Positions 46,444 to 56,030 of a DNA stretch of 64,000 nucleotides are shown here, in pieces (the stretch's first letter is position 1; each line of letters starts with the position of its first letter). The notes beneath the pieces are model-generated. The model saw only the letters and a program-made list of their open reading frames with translations. It did no database searches and was not told the origin of the DNA. A program made the translations under genes and the position numbers. This DNA comes from Mycolicibacterium baixiangningiae (GTDB taxonomy: Bacteria; Actinomycetota; Actinomycetes; Mycobacteriales; Mycobacteriaceae), in contig NZ_CP066218.1 in NCBI RefSeq assembly GCF_016313185.1, positions 682,001-746,000 of the forward strand. The letters run 5' to 3'.

Positions 46444-48047
46444 GGCCCCTCACCCAGAACCGCGGCGATGTAGTGGTCGCGTTCGATGATCTCGTCGGCC
46501 GCGCGAACGCTGTAGGCGAAGATCGGCCCTGCCGCCACGGTCAGCGCGAGGCCCACGGCGATCAGCGCGGCGGTCGGCACCAGCATGCCGACGGGCATGC
46601 GGCCGACGTGGTCGCGGTCCACGAACTGGATGTCCTCGGACTCCGCGGTGTCGTCGAGCAGTGCCGCGGGCGCGGTGGTCGACAGGTGGCCCTCCGGCGC
46701 GTCGACCCGCGACCGCCAGAACGCCTTCGTCCAGACCCGGGCGACCACGTAGAGCGTCAGCAGGCTTGTGACCACCCCGCCACCCACCAGCGCCCAGGCC
46801 AGCGGTGTGTCGTTCGCGGCACCGGCTTCGAGCAGCGCGACCTTGCCGATGAACCCGGAGAACGGCGGTATGCCACCGAGGTTCAGCGCCGGCACGACGA
46901 AGACGAATGCCAGCACCGGGCTCGCGGCGGCCAGCCCGCCGAGGCGGTGCATCGTCGAAGCGCCGGCTTGCCGCTCGATCAGGCCGACCACGAGGAACAG
47001 CGTGGTCTGCACGACGATGTGGTGTGCCACGTAGTAGATGGCGCCGGCCATGCCGAGTTGGTTGGACAGCGCGATGCCGAACACCATGTATCCGATGTGG
47101 CTGACGAGCGTGAAGGACAGCAGCCGCTTGATGTCGCTCTGTGCGATGGCGCCGAGGATGCCGACCAGCATCGTCAGCAACGCCGCCCAGAGCAACATCT
47201 GGTCCATGCCGCCGCCCGGGAACAGCAGCGAATGCGCCCGGATGATCGCGTACACGCCGACTTTCGTCAGCAGGCCGGCGAACACCGCCGTCACCGGTGC
47301 CGGTGCGGTCGGGTAGGAGTCGGGCAGCCACGTCGACAGCGGGAACACCGCGGCCTTGATGCCGAACGCCACCAGCAGCACGGCGAACAGCGCCATCCGC
47401 GTCCCGTCCGAGACATCGTCGAGGCGGACGGCCAGTTCGGCCATGTTCAGGGTGCCGGTGGCGGCGTACACCAAGCCGATGCCGAGCAGGAAGATCAGCG
47501 ACGACACCATCGACACCATCACGTACGAGATGCCGGCCCGCACGCGCTCGGCGCTCGCCCCGATCGTCAGCAGCACGAAGCTGGCGGACAGCAGGACCTC
47601 GAACCCGACGTACAAGTTGAACAGGTCGCCCGCCAGGAACGCGGTGCACACACCCGCCGACAGCACCAGATAGGTGGGCAGGAAGATCGACACCGGTTGA
47701 CGGCCGTCGCCGTCGCGGATGCCCTGTCCGATCGCGTAGGCGGCCACCGCCAGCAGCACGATGGACGACACCATCAACATCAGCGCCGACAGCCGGTCCA
47801 CGACAAGGGTGATGCCGAGCGGCCCCATCCCGGGGACGCTCTGACCCCAGCCGCCGACATGCAGCGCCAGCGTGCCGTCGCGGTCGGTGAGGTAGACGAG
47901 CACCGCGCACACCACGACGACGGCCACCAGCGCCAGCTGGGCGATCACCCGCTGCAACACCGGGCGGCGGCCCGCGAACAGCGTCAGCGCGGCGGCGATC
48001 GTCGGGATCAGCACGGGCAGCGGCGTGAGCACCGAGGCCAGTGTCAT
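46440..48047 (-). CDS. mnhD: Mrp Na+/H+ antiporter subunit D
   Basis: A 535-residue proton-translocating subunit homologous to NuoM/NuoN, about 14 TM segments. Conserved features: LYVGFEVLLSASFVLLTIG (TM5 Glu), KAAVFPLSTWLPDSYPTAP (TM7 Lys), LLTKVGVYAI (TM8 Lys) and SHIGYMVFGIAL. These charged residues form the ion channel in Mrp and complex I. ATG at 48047, 31 bases downstream of mnhC; its stop overlaps mnhE. Confidence 0.95.
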   Translation of the reverse strand: MTLASVLTPLPVLIPTIAAALTLFAGRRPVLQRVIAQLALVAVVVVCAVLVYLTDRDGTLALHVGGWGQSVPGMGPLGITLVVDRLSALMLMVSSIVLLAVAAYAIGQGIRDGDGRQPVSIFLPTYLVLSAGVCTAFLAGDLFNLYVGFEVLLSASFVLLTIGASAERVRAGISYVMVSMVSSLIFLLGIGLVYAATGTLNMAELAVRLDDVSDGTRMALFAVLLVAFGIKAAVFPLSTWLPDSYPTAPAPVTAVFAGLLTKVGVYAIIRAHSLLFPGGGMDQMLLWAALLTMLVGILGAIAQSDIKRLLSFTLVSHIGYMVFGIALSNQLGMAGAIYYVAHHIVVQTTLFLVVGLIERQAGASTMHRLGGLAAASPVLAFVFVVPALNLGGIPPFSGFIGKVALLEAGAANDTPLAWALVGGGVVTSLLTLYVVARVWTKAFWRSRVDAPEGHLSTTAPAALLDDTAESEDIQFVDRDHVGRMPVGMLVPTAALIAVGLALTVAAGPIFAYSVRAADEIIERDHYIAAVLGEGP

Positions 48048-48078
48048 GCGCGATCCGCCTTCGCTTCTCGCTGGGCGG

Positions 48079-48552
48079 TCACCGGGAGCCCTCCCTGCCC
48101 GGCAGCGCGTCCAGTTCGTCGGGCAGGTCGGTGTCTCTAGCCAGATCGGGTTCGGGTGGCCGGTCTTCGTCGAGAGATGCGGCGTCTCGGCCCGCCATCT
48201 CCGACACCCGGGTGTCCTCGGGGTCGTTGCCGACGTCCTCGGCGGTGTTCAGCCGGTAGGACCGGTAGGTGAGTGCGAGGACGAACGCGGCGATCCCCAT
48301 GCTGATGACGATCGCGGTGAGGATCATGCCCTGCGCCAACGGATCCGCGGTGGTGGTCTCCCCGTCGCTGATCCGTCCCCGCACCGGCGGATTGCCCGAC
48401 GGACCGGCGACCGTGAGGATGAGGAGGTTGATGGCGTTGCCGATCAACAACAGCCCCAACAGCATTCGGGTGAGGTTGCGTTCGAGGAGCAGGTAGACGC
48501 CGATGCTGGTGAGCCCGCCGATCATGATCAGCGGTACGAGGTAGGTGGTCAC
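48079..48552 (-). CDS. mnhC: Mrp Na+/H+ antiporter subunit C
   Basis: A 157-residue NuoK homologue with three TM segments (about 4-20, 28-48, 78-100) and the conserved NAINLLILTV and the GMILTAIVISMGIAAFVLAL stretches. An additional acidic C-terminal tail of about 50 residues (rich in D, E and R) is absent from Bacillus MrpC. GTG at 48552 overlaps the mnhA stop (GTGA). Confidence 0.94.
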   Translation of the reverse strand: MTTYLVPLIMIGGLTSIGVYLLLERNLTRMLLGLLLIGNAINLLILTVAGPSGNPPVRGRISDGETTTADPLAQGMILTAIVISMGIAAFVLALTYRSYRLNTAEDVGNDPEDTRVSEMAGRDAASLDEDRPPEPDLARDTDLPDELDALPGREGSR

Positions 48553-51446
48553 CGCGCACCCACCTTCGCCGCGCTCTTGCCCGGGCCGGACGGCTGGGAC
48601 ATCTCCACGTCCACCTGGGCGCCCAGGCTGCGCAGTACATCGAGGACCAGTCCGACGACGATCAGATACACCCCTAGATCGAAGAACAATGCGGTCACCA
48701 GTTTGACGGTGCCGAGTACCGGCAGGTCGAATTCGATGACCGCGGAGGACAATACGGGCGCCCCGAAGAACAGCGAGGTCACCGCGGTGCCTGCGGAGAG
48801 CGCGAGGCCGACACCGAGGATCTTGCCCGCGTCCAGCGGCAGCGTCTCGCCGAGTTCGTAGCGGCCGCCGGCGAGGTAGCGCAACACCAGGGCGAGGCCT
48901 GCGGTCAGACCGCCGGCGAACCCGCCACCGGGAGTGTTGTGGCCGGCGAAGAAGAAGTACGCCGAGAGCACCATGATGAGCGGGAAGATGACGCGCGTCG
49001 CCACCTCCAGCACGAGCGACCGGTGTCGCGGATCGCGCAGTTCGCTGCCGCGCAGCCACGTGATGTCGCCGACGGCCGGACTGGTGGCGTGGCTGCCGAT
49101 GCGCCCGATGTCGGGCTGGCCGGCGTCCGCGACGCGCGGCGCGGTACCGAAGCGGCGATTGCGGAACACCAGTGAGGCGACACCGGTGGCGGCGACGAGC
49201 AGCACCGAGATCTCGCCCATGGTGTCCCAGGCGCGGATGTCGACCAGCAGGACGTTCACCGCGTTGGCGCCGTGACCGCGGTAGTAGGCTGCATCGGGAA
49301 TCAGTTCGGCGATGCCGGCGCCGGTGCGGGCGGCCATCGCGTACACGGCGAGCGCCGTCACCGTCACGCCGACCGCCAGCGACAGCAGGGCGCGCGGCAG
49401 GCGTTTGTGGTTGATGTGGGCCCTCTCGGCCTCCGCGGGCAGTGTGCGAAGTACCAGCACGAAGATGACCAGCACCAGCGTCTCGACCAGGAATTGGGTC
49501 AGCGCCAGATCGGGCGCGCCGTGCATCGCGAAGATCGCACCGCACCCGTAACCGCTCACGCCGATCAGCAGGACGGCGGCCAGGCGGTTGCGCATCACCG
49601 CGGCGCCCAGCGCCGCGGCGAGCATCAGCAGCCCGACCACGACCTGCCAGGGCGAATCCCACAGCGCGAATTGGGGACGGTCACGCGCGCCGAGGGCGAG
49701 AGCGGCCGTCGGTAGGACGACGAGGGTGCAGAGGATGACCGACTGGGTGGCCGGGATGGAACCGCGCTGGGTGATCGCGGTGAGCCGGACCGACACCATG
49801 TCGAGGCCACGGATGAAGGCGTCGTAGACGTGGTCGGCGTTGCCGAGCGGAAGGTAGGCGACCCGGGCCCGGCGCAGCCTGGACCGCTCGAAGAACGCGG
49901 CGACACCGGTCGCGATGACCAGCGCCGACAGCAGCAGGGGCAGGTTCACCCCGTGCCACAGGGCGAGTTCGTAGTCAGAGCCACCCGGGACGGTGTCGGC
50001 GTAGTCGTCGAGGACGGCGTCCAGCGGTGCGGGCCACAGACCCGCCAGCAGACCGGCGGTGGCGAGGACGGCCGGTGCGGCGAGGAACGCCACCGAAGGA
50101 CGGTGCATCTCGCGAACACGCACGCTCGGTTCGTGTAAACCTTTGCGGCTGAACGCACCCCACAGAAAACGCAGGCTGTAGATGGTGGTGAACACCGAAC
50201 CCAGTGCGATACCGGCCAGCACCCAGGGTGCGGCGGCACCGAGTGCGGCGCTGTGCAGCACCGTCTCGAAGTCGGCCTCTTTGGCGACGAAGCCGAGGAA
50301 CGGCGGGAGTGCCGCCATACTCGCCACGGCGCCGACGGCGATGATCAGCAACGGTTTGTTTCGGTCCCCGAGCCAGGCCAGCCGGCGGATGTCACGGGTG
50401 CCGGTCGTGTGGTCGATGACGCCCACCACCATGAACAGCGACGCCTTGAACATCGCGTGGGCGACCAGCATGGCCAGCCCGGCGAGCATCATGTCGCGCC
50501 CGCCGGTGCCCACCATGATGGTGATCAACCCGAGCTGGCTCACGGTGCCGAAGGCCAGGATGAGTTTGAGGTCGTACTCGCGCACCGCGCGCCAACCGGC
50601 GAGCAGCATCGTCGCCAGACCGAGCGTGATGATCATCGGCCGCCACACCGGAGAGTCGGCGAACCCGGGCGTCATCCGCGCGATCAGGAACACACCGGCC
50701 TTCACCATGGCCGCGGCGTGCAGGTAAGCGCTGACGGGGGTGGGGGCGGCCATGGCGCCGGGCAGCCAGAAGTGCATCGGGACGATCGCCGATTTGGACA
50801 GCGCGCCGACGAGGATGAGTGCCACCCCGACGGCGGCGGCCACCCCGGACGGCGGTGCGGCGACCAGCTCCGAGAGCAGATAGGTGCCGGAGAGGTTGCC
50901 GAGGATGATGATGCCGACCAGCATCGCCAGACCGCCGAAGGTGGTGACGAGCAGGGCCTGGGTGGCGGCCCGGCGGCTCGTCGCGCGTTCCGCGTAGTGG
51001 CCGACCAGCAGGAACGACAGCACGGTCGTGGTTTCCCAGAACACGTACAGGATCAGCATGTTGTCGCTGATGACGAGGCCGAACATCGAACCGGCAAAGG
51101 CCACCATCTCGGCGGCGAAGCTGGGCAGCCGCTTCTCGGTGTGGCCGTCGCGGTGGTGGAAGTAGGTCGCGCAGTAGAACAGCACGAGGGCGCCGATACC
51201 GAGGACGAGCACGCTCATGATGGCTGCCAGGGTGTCGAACCGCAGCGAGATGTCCATCGACAGTTCGGGCAGCCAGACCAGGTCGACGGTCTGTGCGCCA
51301 CCGGGCGGCGGCCAGTTCAGCACGACCCAGACCAGTGAGATCAGCGGGACGAGCGCCAGCGGGTAGAACGCGACCCGCCCCCATCTAGCCACCAGAAGCG
51401 GCGCCAATGCGGTCGCGACCGCATGGGCACAGAGGATGGCCAGCAT
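48549..51446 (-). CDS. mnhA: Mrp Na+/H+ antiporter subunit A fused to B
   Basis: A 965-residue protein combining MrpA (NuoL-like antiporter module) and MrpB. The NuoL-like part shows SDNMLILYVFWETTTVLSF, KSAIVPMHFWLPGAMAAPTP, YLHAAAMVKAGVFLIAR and HAMFKASLFMVVG, with channel Lys and Glu residues. After about residue 620 comes the DUF4040/MrpB-like domain (APDLALTQFLVETLVLVIF), and the C-terminal 140 residues hold the MnhB domain (HNTPGGGFAGGLTAGLALVL). No separate mnhB exists in the operon, which is usual for actinobacteria. ATG at 51446 has a GGAG site 6 bases upstream. A TAGAAT -10 box lies at 51513-51508. Confidence 0.95.
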   Translation of the reverse strand: MLAILCAHAVATALAPLLVARWGRVAFYPLALVPLISLVWVVLNWPPPGGAQTVDLVWLPELSMDISLRFDTLAAIMSVLVLGIGALVLFYCATYFHHRDGHTEKRLPSFAAEMVAFAGSMFGLVISDNMLILYVFWETTTVLSFLLVGHYAERATSRRAATQALLVTTFGGLAMLVGIIILGNLSGTYLLSELVAAPPSGVAAAVGVALILVGALSKSAIVPMHFWLPGAMAAPTPVSAYLHAAAMVKAGVFLIARMTPGFADSPVWRPMIITLGLATMLLAGWRAVREYDLKLILAFGTVSQLGLITIMVGTGGRDMMLAGLAMLVAHAMFKASLFMVVGVIDHTTGTRDIRRLAWLGDRNKPLLIIAVGAVASMAALPPFLGFVAKEADFETVLHSAALGAAAPWVLAGIALGSVFTTIYSLRFLWGAFSRKGLHEPSVRVREMHRPSVAFLAAPAVLATAGLLAGLWPAPLDAVLDDYADTVPGGSDYELALWHGVNLPLLLSALVIATGVAAFFERSRLRRARVAYLPLGNADHVYDAFIRGLDMVSVRLTAITQRGSIPATQSVILCTLVVLPTAALALGARDRPQFALWDSPWQVVVGLLMLAAALGAAVMRNRLAAVLLIGVSGYGCGAIFAMHGAPDLALTQFLVETLVLVIFVLVLRTLPAEAERAHINHKRLPRALLSLAVGVTVTALAVYAMAARTGAGIAELIPDAAYYRGHGANAVNVLLVDIRAWDTMGEISVLLVAATGVASLVFRNRRFGTAPRVADAGQPDIGRIGSHATSPAVGDITWLRGSELRDPRHRSLVLEVATRVIFPLIMVLSAYFFFAGHNTPGGGFAGGLTAGLALVLRYLAGGRYELGETLPLDAGKILGVGLALSAGTAVTSLFFGAPVLSSAVIEFDLPVLGTVKLVTALFFDLGVYLIVVGLVLDVLRSLGAQVDVEMSQPSGPGKSAAKVGAR

Positions 51447-51507
51447 GGCACTCCGATCTTGATTGGGGTCGGGGTGTCAGCCTCAGCTGCTGCTTTGGAT
51501 TGCGTCA

Positions 51508-51543
51508 ATTCTACGTGGGCTGCCGACGTGATCGGCAGCCCAC
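51508..51543 (-). terminator. Long perfect hairpin and candidate mnhA promoter
   Basis: A perfect 12-bp inverted repeat (GTGGGCTGCCGA at 51515-51526, TCGGCAGCCCAC at 51532-51543, loop 5) lies 18 bases past the stop of the DUF1707 gene and upstream of mnhA on the same strand, so it can act as a U-less terminator. Directly after it on the minus strand is TAGAAT (51513-51508), a near-consensus -10 for mnhA. Hairpin and promoter thus abut, and the repeat may also be an operator. Confidence 0.6.
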
Positions 51544-51561
51544 CGCGGATTGACTCAGTGG

Positions 51562-52038
51562 CTACGACATGCGGGGCCATCCGGGTGGTGTCGCTTCCGC
51601 CGTGAGCCGGCCGCACACCGACCCGCCCACCAAGCGCATCGGCAGCGCGTGGGCCACGACGCCGATCCCGGCGCCGAGGATCGGCCAGATCGGCCAGAAG
51701 TACCACGCGCCCGCGGTCAGGCCGACAGCCAGCCACACGGTGAGGACGATGACGACCATCGTCAGGTAGCCGGCCAGATGCCAGTGCACACTGCGCTGGG
51801 CGACACGCCGGCGGGCGGCCCGCCGCGCCGGATCGTTGCGTCGCAGGGTGGAGACCGGCAAATCGGCGGTGAGGGCGTAGAGCTCGGCGGCGGTCTGTGC
51901 GGTGAAGGCCGACTGGAGACGTTGCTCGTAGTCGGCCATGTCGAGGTAGCCATGGGTCAAGGCCAGGCCGAGCAGGCTGGCGGCGCGTTCACGATCGCCG
52001 TCGCCGACGCGGATGTGGGTTGCGGTGGGAACGGTCAT
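51562..52038 (-). CDS. DUF1707 / 2TM-domain membrane protein
   Basis: A 158-residue protein. The N-terminal DUF1707 domain (about 8-62) reads RVGDGDRERAASLLGLALTHG and LDMADYEQRLQSAFTAQT, a SHOCT-like helical fold, and the C-terminal half has two TM segments (about 85-105 and 110-132) in a 2TM arrangement with WHLAGYLTMV and WYFWPIWPILGAGIGV. Family function is unclear; some DUF1707 proteins sit with membrane stress genes. ATG at 52038 with GGGAGG site; a candidate TTGACA promoter lies upstream. Nothing obvious occupies 52112-52200. Confidence 0.85.
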   Translation of the reverse strand: MTVPTATHIRVGDGDRERAASLLGLALTHGYLDMADYEQRLQSAFTAQTAAELYALTADLPVSTLRRNDPARRAARRRVAQRSVHWHLAGYLTMVVIVLTVWLAVGLTAGAWYFWPIWPILGAGIGVVAHALPMRLVGGSVCGRLTAEATPPGWPRMS

Positions 52039-52081
52039 GATGCCTCCCGCGCATCTAGACAGTGACTAGTTCGATGGTTCA

Positions 52082-52111
52082 ACTGTCCCACTTCAACTTG
52101 TCAGTGTCAAG
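52082..52111 (-). promoter_or_regulatory. Candidate promoter of the DUF1707 gene with overlapping palindrome
   Basis: Minus strand: consensus TTGACA (52110-52105), a 17-base spacer and GACAGT (52087-52082). The -35 box sits inside CTTGACACTGACAAG (52111-52097), a 15-base imperfect palindrome (7-base arms, one mismatch), as an operator might. Prediction by eye. Confidence 0.45.
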
Positions 52112-52200
52112 ATCTATTCCGGCGTCGCCGAAACTGCTCAGAGATCGCGTTTGCGGCCTGGGGAGTGATCTCCCAGCAGTCTCGACGCAAGGCGGCGAAG

Positions 52201-54438
52201 CTAGCGGCCTTCGGAGAAGGCGCGCAACGTGTCGACCTGCGCCGGATCCAGCGACGGGCGCACGGCCTGGCGTGCGGCCTCGACGTCGGCGGCGGTGACG
52301 TCGGCGGCGTCGATGGACCGCCGCATCGCCGTCATCGCCGCCTCACGCAGCAACGCGACGCAGTCCGCGGCGCTGTAGCCGTCGAGTCCGGCGGCCAGGG
52401 CATCGAGGTCGACGGCCTCATCGCCCTCGTCGACCAACGGAATCGATTTGCCCGCGGTCCGCAGGATCTCGCGGCGCGCTTCGGCGTCGGGCGGTTCGAC
52501 GAACACCAGCCGCTCCAGTCGGCCGGGGCGCAACAGTGCGGGGTCGATCAGGTCGGGTCGGTTGGTGGCGCCCAGCACCACCACACTGCGCATCGGTTCG
52601 ATGCCGTCGAGTTCGGTCAGCAGCGCCGCGACCACGCGGTCGGTCACCCCGGAGTCGAAGCTCTGTCCGCGCCGCGGCGCCAGCGCATCGATCTCGTCGA
52701 GGAACACCAGTGACGGCGCGGAGTCACGCGCGCGGCGGAACAGTTCACGCACGGCCTTCTCGGAGGCGCCGACCCATTTGTCCATCAGCTCGGCGCCCTT
52801 GACCGCGTGCACCGAGAGGCGCCCCGAACTGGCCAGGGCGCGCACCACGAACGTCTTGCCGCAGCCGGGCGGTCCGTAGAGCAGCACACCGCGCGGCGGT
52901 TCGATGCCGAGGCGTTCGAAGGTGTCGGGATGCTGCAGCGGCCACAGCACCGCCTCGGTCAGTGCCTGTTTCGTCTCGACCATGTCACCGACGTCGGCCA
53001 GGGTCACCGACCCGACCGAGACCTCTTCGGTGGCCGACCTCGACAGCGGGCGGATCACCGTGAGCGCACCCGTCAGATCCGCCTGGACGAGTTGCGGTGG
53101 TGCTCCGTCGGCGCTGGCGCGAGCCGCCGCCCGCAGGGCCGCCTCGCGGACCAGTGCGCACAGGTCCGCGACCACGAATCCCGGTGTGCGCCCGGCGATC
53201 TCATCAAGTTCCAACTCCTGGGCGGGTACGCCCCGCAGCAACACCTCCAGCAACGCCCTGCGGGTGGCGGCGTCGGGCAGGCTCAACCCGAGTTCGCGGT
53301 CGCAGAGGTCGGGATCGCGCAGGCGCGCATCGGCGTTGTCCGGCCTCGCCGACGTCGCGACGAACGCCACCCCGGGAGTGGCCACGGCGGTGCGCAATTC
53401 GGTGAGGATCAGCGTGCCCACCGGTTCGGGGGTCGCGGGCAGCAGGGCGTCGATGTCTGTGATGAGCAGGACACCTCCGCCGTCGCGCACCGTCGACACC
53501 GCCGACGAGACGCTGTGCAGCCGATCCTCGGCATGCAGGGCACCGACCTGCGGCCCGTCCAATTCGACGACCCGCCGTCGGGCGCACACGGCCCGCACCA
53601 GCGTGGCCTTCCCGACTCCCGCGGGGCCGGACACCAGGACGCCGAGATTTGCTGTGGCGCCCAGGGTTTCGAGCAACGACGGTTCGTCGAGGGAGAGTTT
53701 GAGCCATTCGGCGAGCCGGCCGGCCTGGGTGTGGCTGCCTTTGAGGTCGTCGACCGTCACGGCCGGTTCGTCGCGCGACCCCAAGGTGACGGTGGCCTGA
53801 CCGATCGTGTCACCGTCTGTGGGGGCCGACGTCCCGGCGTCGGACACCGCCCCGTCCCCCCACGTGACCGACGAATTCGGCTGGATGCTCACGGTGCCCG
53901 CGGGGTCCACGCCGGTCACCGTCAGCAGCTCCGAGGTCCATGTGATTCCCACCGACGACGCGAGCGCGGCGGTCGCCGCCGATGTCGACGTGCCGGGCCC
54001 GAGATCGCGGGGGAGCAGGGAGACGGTGTCGCCCACCGTCATCACCTTGCCCAGCAGGGCCTGGCGCAACGTCGCCGGTGAGATCGAGTGGGTGGCGAGT
54101 CGCGACCCCGACACCGTCACCGACCTCGCCCCGTGGACGGTCACCGGCGCCACGATGACACTGCTGTTCTCGCGCAATCCCGCATTGGACAGCGTCACGT
54201 CGTCGAGCAGCGCCGTCCCCGTCGGAGTGCCTGCCGGGGCGATACCGACCACCGCGGCGGTGGTGCGTGCGCCGGTGAGCGACACCGCATCCCACTCGCG
54301 CATGCCGAGTGCGGCGATCACCTCGGGGTGCAGCCGCACCACCCCACGCCGGGAATCGAGTGCCGAGGTGTTCAGCCGCGCGGTCAGACGCAGATGGCTC
54401 AGGCCCGGCTCGTCGCCGAACAGTTCGGTCTCGGTCAC
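52201..54438 (-). CDS. Tandem AAA ATPase, Cdc48/p97-like (Rv0435c-like)
   Basis: A 745-residue ATPase resembling Cdc48/VAT. The N-terminal double-psi-barrel-like domain (about 10-90) begins LRLTARLNTSALDSRRG and has LHPEVIAALGMREWDAVSL. The first AAA module (about 235-440) has Walker A GPAGVGKAT but a Walker B with Asp-Ile in place of Asp-Glu (LLITDIDALLP), so it may bind but not hydrolyse ATP. The second (about 490-720) is complete: GPPGCGKTF, LVFLDEIDAL, an arginine-finger region GATNRPDLIDPALLRPGRLE. GTG at 54438 begins 1 base after the pssA stop. Inferred role: a protein unfoldase tied to lipid or envelope homeostasis. Confidence 0.92.
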   Translation of the reverse strand: MTETELFGDEPGLSHLRLTARLNTSALDSRRGVVRLHPEVIAALGMREWDAVSLTGARTTAAVVGIAPAGTPTGTALLDDVTLSNAGLRENSSVIVAPVTVHGARSVTVSGSRLATHSISPATLRQALLGKVMTVGDTVSLLPRDLGPGTSTSAATAALASSVGITWTSELLTVTGVDPAGTVSIQPNSSVTWGDGAVSDAGTSAPTDGDTIGQATVTLGSRDEPAVTVDDLKGSHTQAGRLAEWLKLSLDEPSLLETLGATANLGVLVSGPAGVGKATLVRAVCARRRVVELDGPQVGALHAEDRLHSVSSAVSTVRDGGGVLLITDIDALLPATPEPVGTLILTELRTAVATPGVAFVATSARPDNADARLRDPDLCDRELGLSLPDAATRRALLEVLLRGVPAQELELDEIAGRTPGFVVADLCALVREAALRAAARASADGAPPQLVQADLTGALTVIRPLSRSATEEVSVGSVTLADVGDMVETKQALTEAVLWPLQHPDTFERLGIEPPRGVLLYGPPGCGKTFVVRALASSGRLSVHAVKGAELMDKWVGASEKAVRELFRRARDSAPSLVFLDEIDALAPRRGQSFDSGVTDRVVAALLTELDGIEPMRSVVVLGATNRPDLIDPALLRPGRLERLVFVEPPDAEARREILRTAGKSIPLVDEGDEAVDLDALAAGLDGYSAADCVALLREAAMTAMRRSIDAADVTAADVEAARQAVRPSLDPAQVDTLRAFSEGR

Positions 54439-54439
54439 G

Positions 54440-55291
54440 TCAGCCGCCGGGCTTGCGCAGTCCCAGGCGCGCCATGGACCGCCGTTGCGGCTGGGCGCGG
54501 CGGCTGGCGCGACGTGCCGCGCGTCGTTGTCGCGGTTCGACATCCCATGCCTCGGGTCGGGCGGCCACCCATCGCTGACTGCGGACGGTGAAAGGGATGA
54601 TGCACAGGTAGCCGACGATGATCAGCAGCACGAGGATGTAGGGGAACAGCAGCAGGGCGGCGGCGGCCAGCGCCACCATGATGAGCAGGATCGGCGCGGC
54701 ATTGGGGGGCACCGAGATGGCCTTGAGCGCGATCGTCGGCACTCGGCTGACGAGCAGCGCCGAGTTGAGGGCCAGCCAGGCGCAGACGAACCACTGCGAG
54801 GTCCACCATCCGTCGCCGAACTGGAGCATGGCCGCCAGCGGGCCGATGGAGCCGACCGCACCGCACGGCGCAGGGATGCCGACGAAGAACTCGCGGGTGT
54901 ACGCGGGTTGAGTGTTGTCGTCGAGCAGCGCGTTGAACCGGGCCAGCCTCAGGACGATGCACACCGCGTACAGCAGGACGAAGATCCAGCCCACCGGTGA
55001 ATCCGGGAGCAACGTCACGTACACCACCAGCGCGGGCGCCACCCCGAAATTCACCGCGTCGGCCAGCGAGTCGATCTCGGCGCCCATCCGGGACTGGGCG
55101 TCCAGCGCGCGGGCGATGCCGCCGTCGATCCCGTCGAGGACCGCCGCCGCGCCGATCAGCGCCAGCGCGATGTGCGGCCGGTCGTCGAGCGCGAACTTGA
55201 TCGAGGTGAGGCCGGCGCAGATGGCGAGCACCGTGGTCGCGCTGGGCAGGATCCGCAGGCCACGGGGGCGACGGCTCACACCTTTGCTCAC
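54440..55291 (-). CDS. pssA: CDP-diacylglycerol-serine O-phosphatidyltransferase
   Basis: Makes phosphatidylserine from CDP-diacylglycerol and serine, the first step to phosphatidylethanolamine. The 283-residue membrane enzyme carries the CDP-alcohol phosphotransferase motif D-G-x2-A-R-x8-G-x3-D-x3-D as [20 protein letters not shown] followed by LAD, with catalytic aspartates, in front of several TM segments (about 18-36, 40-55, 92-112, 135-150, 160-240). The C-terminus is a basic tail ([15 protein letters not shown]). GTG at 55291 overlaps the psd stop (GTGA), so the product of this enzyme is handed to the neighbour gene product. Confidence 0.95.
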   Translation of the reverse strand: MSKGVSRRPRGLRILPSATTVLAICAGLTSIKFALDDRPHIALALIGAAAVLDGIDGGIARALDAQSRMGAEIDSLADAVNFGVAPALVVYVTLLPDSPVGWIFVLLYAVCIVLRLARFNALLDDNTQPAYTREFFVGIPAPCGAVGSIGPLAAMLQFGDGWWTSQWFVCAWLALNSALLVSRVPTIALKAISVPPNAAPILLIMVALAAAALLLFPYILVLLIIVGYLCIIPFTVRSQRWVAARPEAWDVEPRQRRAARRASRRAQPQRRSMARLGLRKPGG

Positions 55292-55995
55292 GGCAGCTCC
55301 GCAAGGATCGTCTCGCCGCCGATGGCGCGCTGGCCCGGCAGCACCTGGATCTCGGTGCCCTCGGGCAGGTAGGTGTCCAGCCGCGAGCCGTAGCGGATCA
55401 GGCCGTAGGTGTCTCCGATGGACACCTTGTCGCCGGGGGTGAGGTCGCAGACGATGCGCCGGGCGACCAACCCGGCGATCTGCACGGCGATCACCTCGAC
55501 GCCCGTGGCCGTGCGGATCACCATGCTGTTGCGTTCGTTGTCCTCGCTGGCCGCCGCCAGCTCGGCCGAACCGAACAGGCCCGGCCGGTGTTCGACGGCC
55601 ACCACCTCACCGCTGATCGGGATGCGCTGCACATGGGCGTCGAAGATCGACAGGAAGATGCTGACGCGCGGCAGCGGCCGGGGGGGCAGGTTGAGCTCCG
55701 CGGGCGGTTCGGCCTCCTCCACCAGGCAGATCAGGCCGTCGGCGGGGGCGACCACCACGCCGGGTCGGGTCGGTGGCACGCGGGGCGGATGCCGGAAGAA
55801 GGCGGCGTTGGCGCCGGCGGCCACCAGCCCCGCGCCGCGCACCCACCGGTTGCGGCGGCCGGCGGCGGCAACCGCGAGGCCGGCGCCGATGAACGGCAGG
55901 CCGGCCGGATGCACCGGCGGGACGGTGGTCTTCACCAGCGCCATGAACCGCTCTGGGCCGGATCTCAGGTCGTCGGTGCGGGGGCGTCTGGCCAT
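55288..55995 (-). CDS. psd: Phosphatidylserine decarboxylase, archaeal-type proenzyme
   Basis: Converts phosphatidylserine to phosphatidylethanolamine. The 235-residue proenzyme is the short type, with [18 protein letters not shown], a [17 protein letters not shown] core and the autocleavage site Gly-Ser in [11 protein letters not shown], where serine becomes the pyruvoyl prosthetic group and the short beta/long alpha subunits separate. TM segment at about residues 35-65 in the N-terminal part. The ATG at 55995 is preferred; a TAGAAT box (56008-56003) 7 bases upstream suggests an internal leaderless promoter downstream of moeA. Confidence 0.95.
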   Translation of the reverse strand: MARRPRTDDLRSGPERFMALVKTTVPPVHPAGLPFIGAGLAVAAAGRRNRWVRGAGLVAAGANAAFFRHPPRVPPTRPGVVVAPADGLICLVEEAEPPAELNLPPRPLPRVSIFLSIFDAHVQRIPISGEVVAVEHRPGLFGSAELAAASEDNERNSMVIRTATGVEVIAVQIAGLVARRIVCDLTPGDKVSIGDTYGLIRYGSRLDTYLPEGTEIQVLPGQRAIGGETILAELP

Positions 55996-56030
55996 CGGCT
56001 GGATTCTACGTGCGTGCTGGGTCGGACTTG

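Noticed and set aside
46383..48140. 585-codon open frame antisense to mnhD
   Set aside because: No family resemblance and skewed composition; mnhD on the other strand has all catalytic residues.
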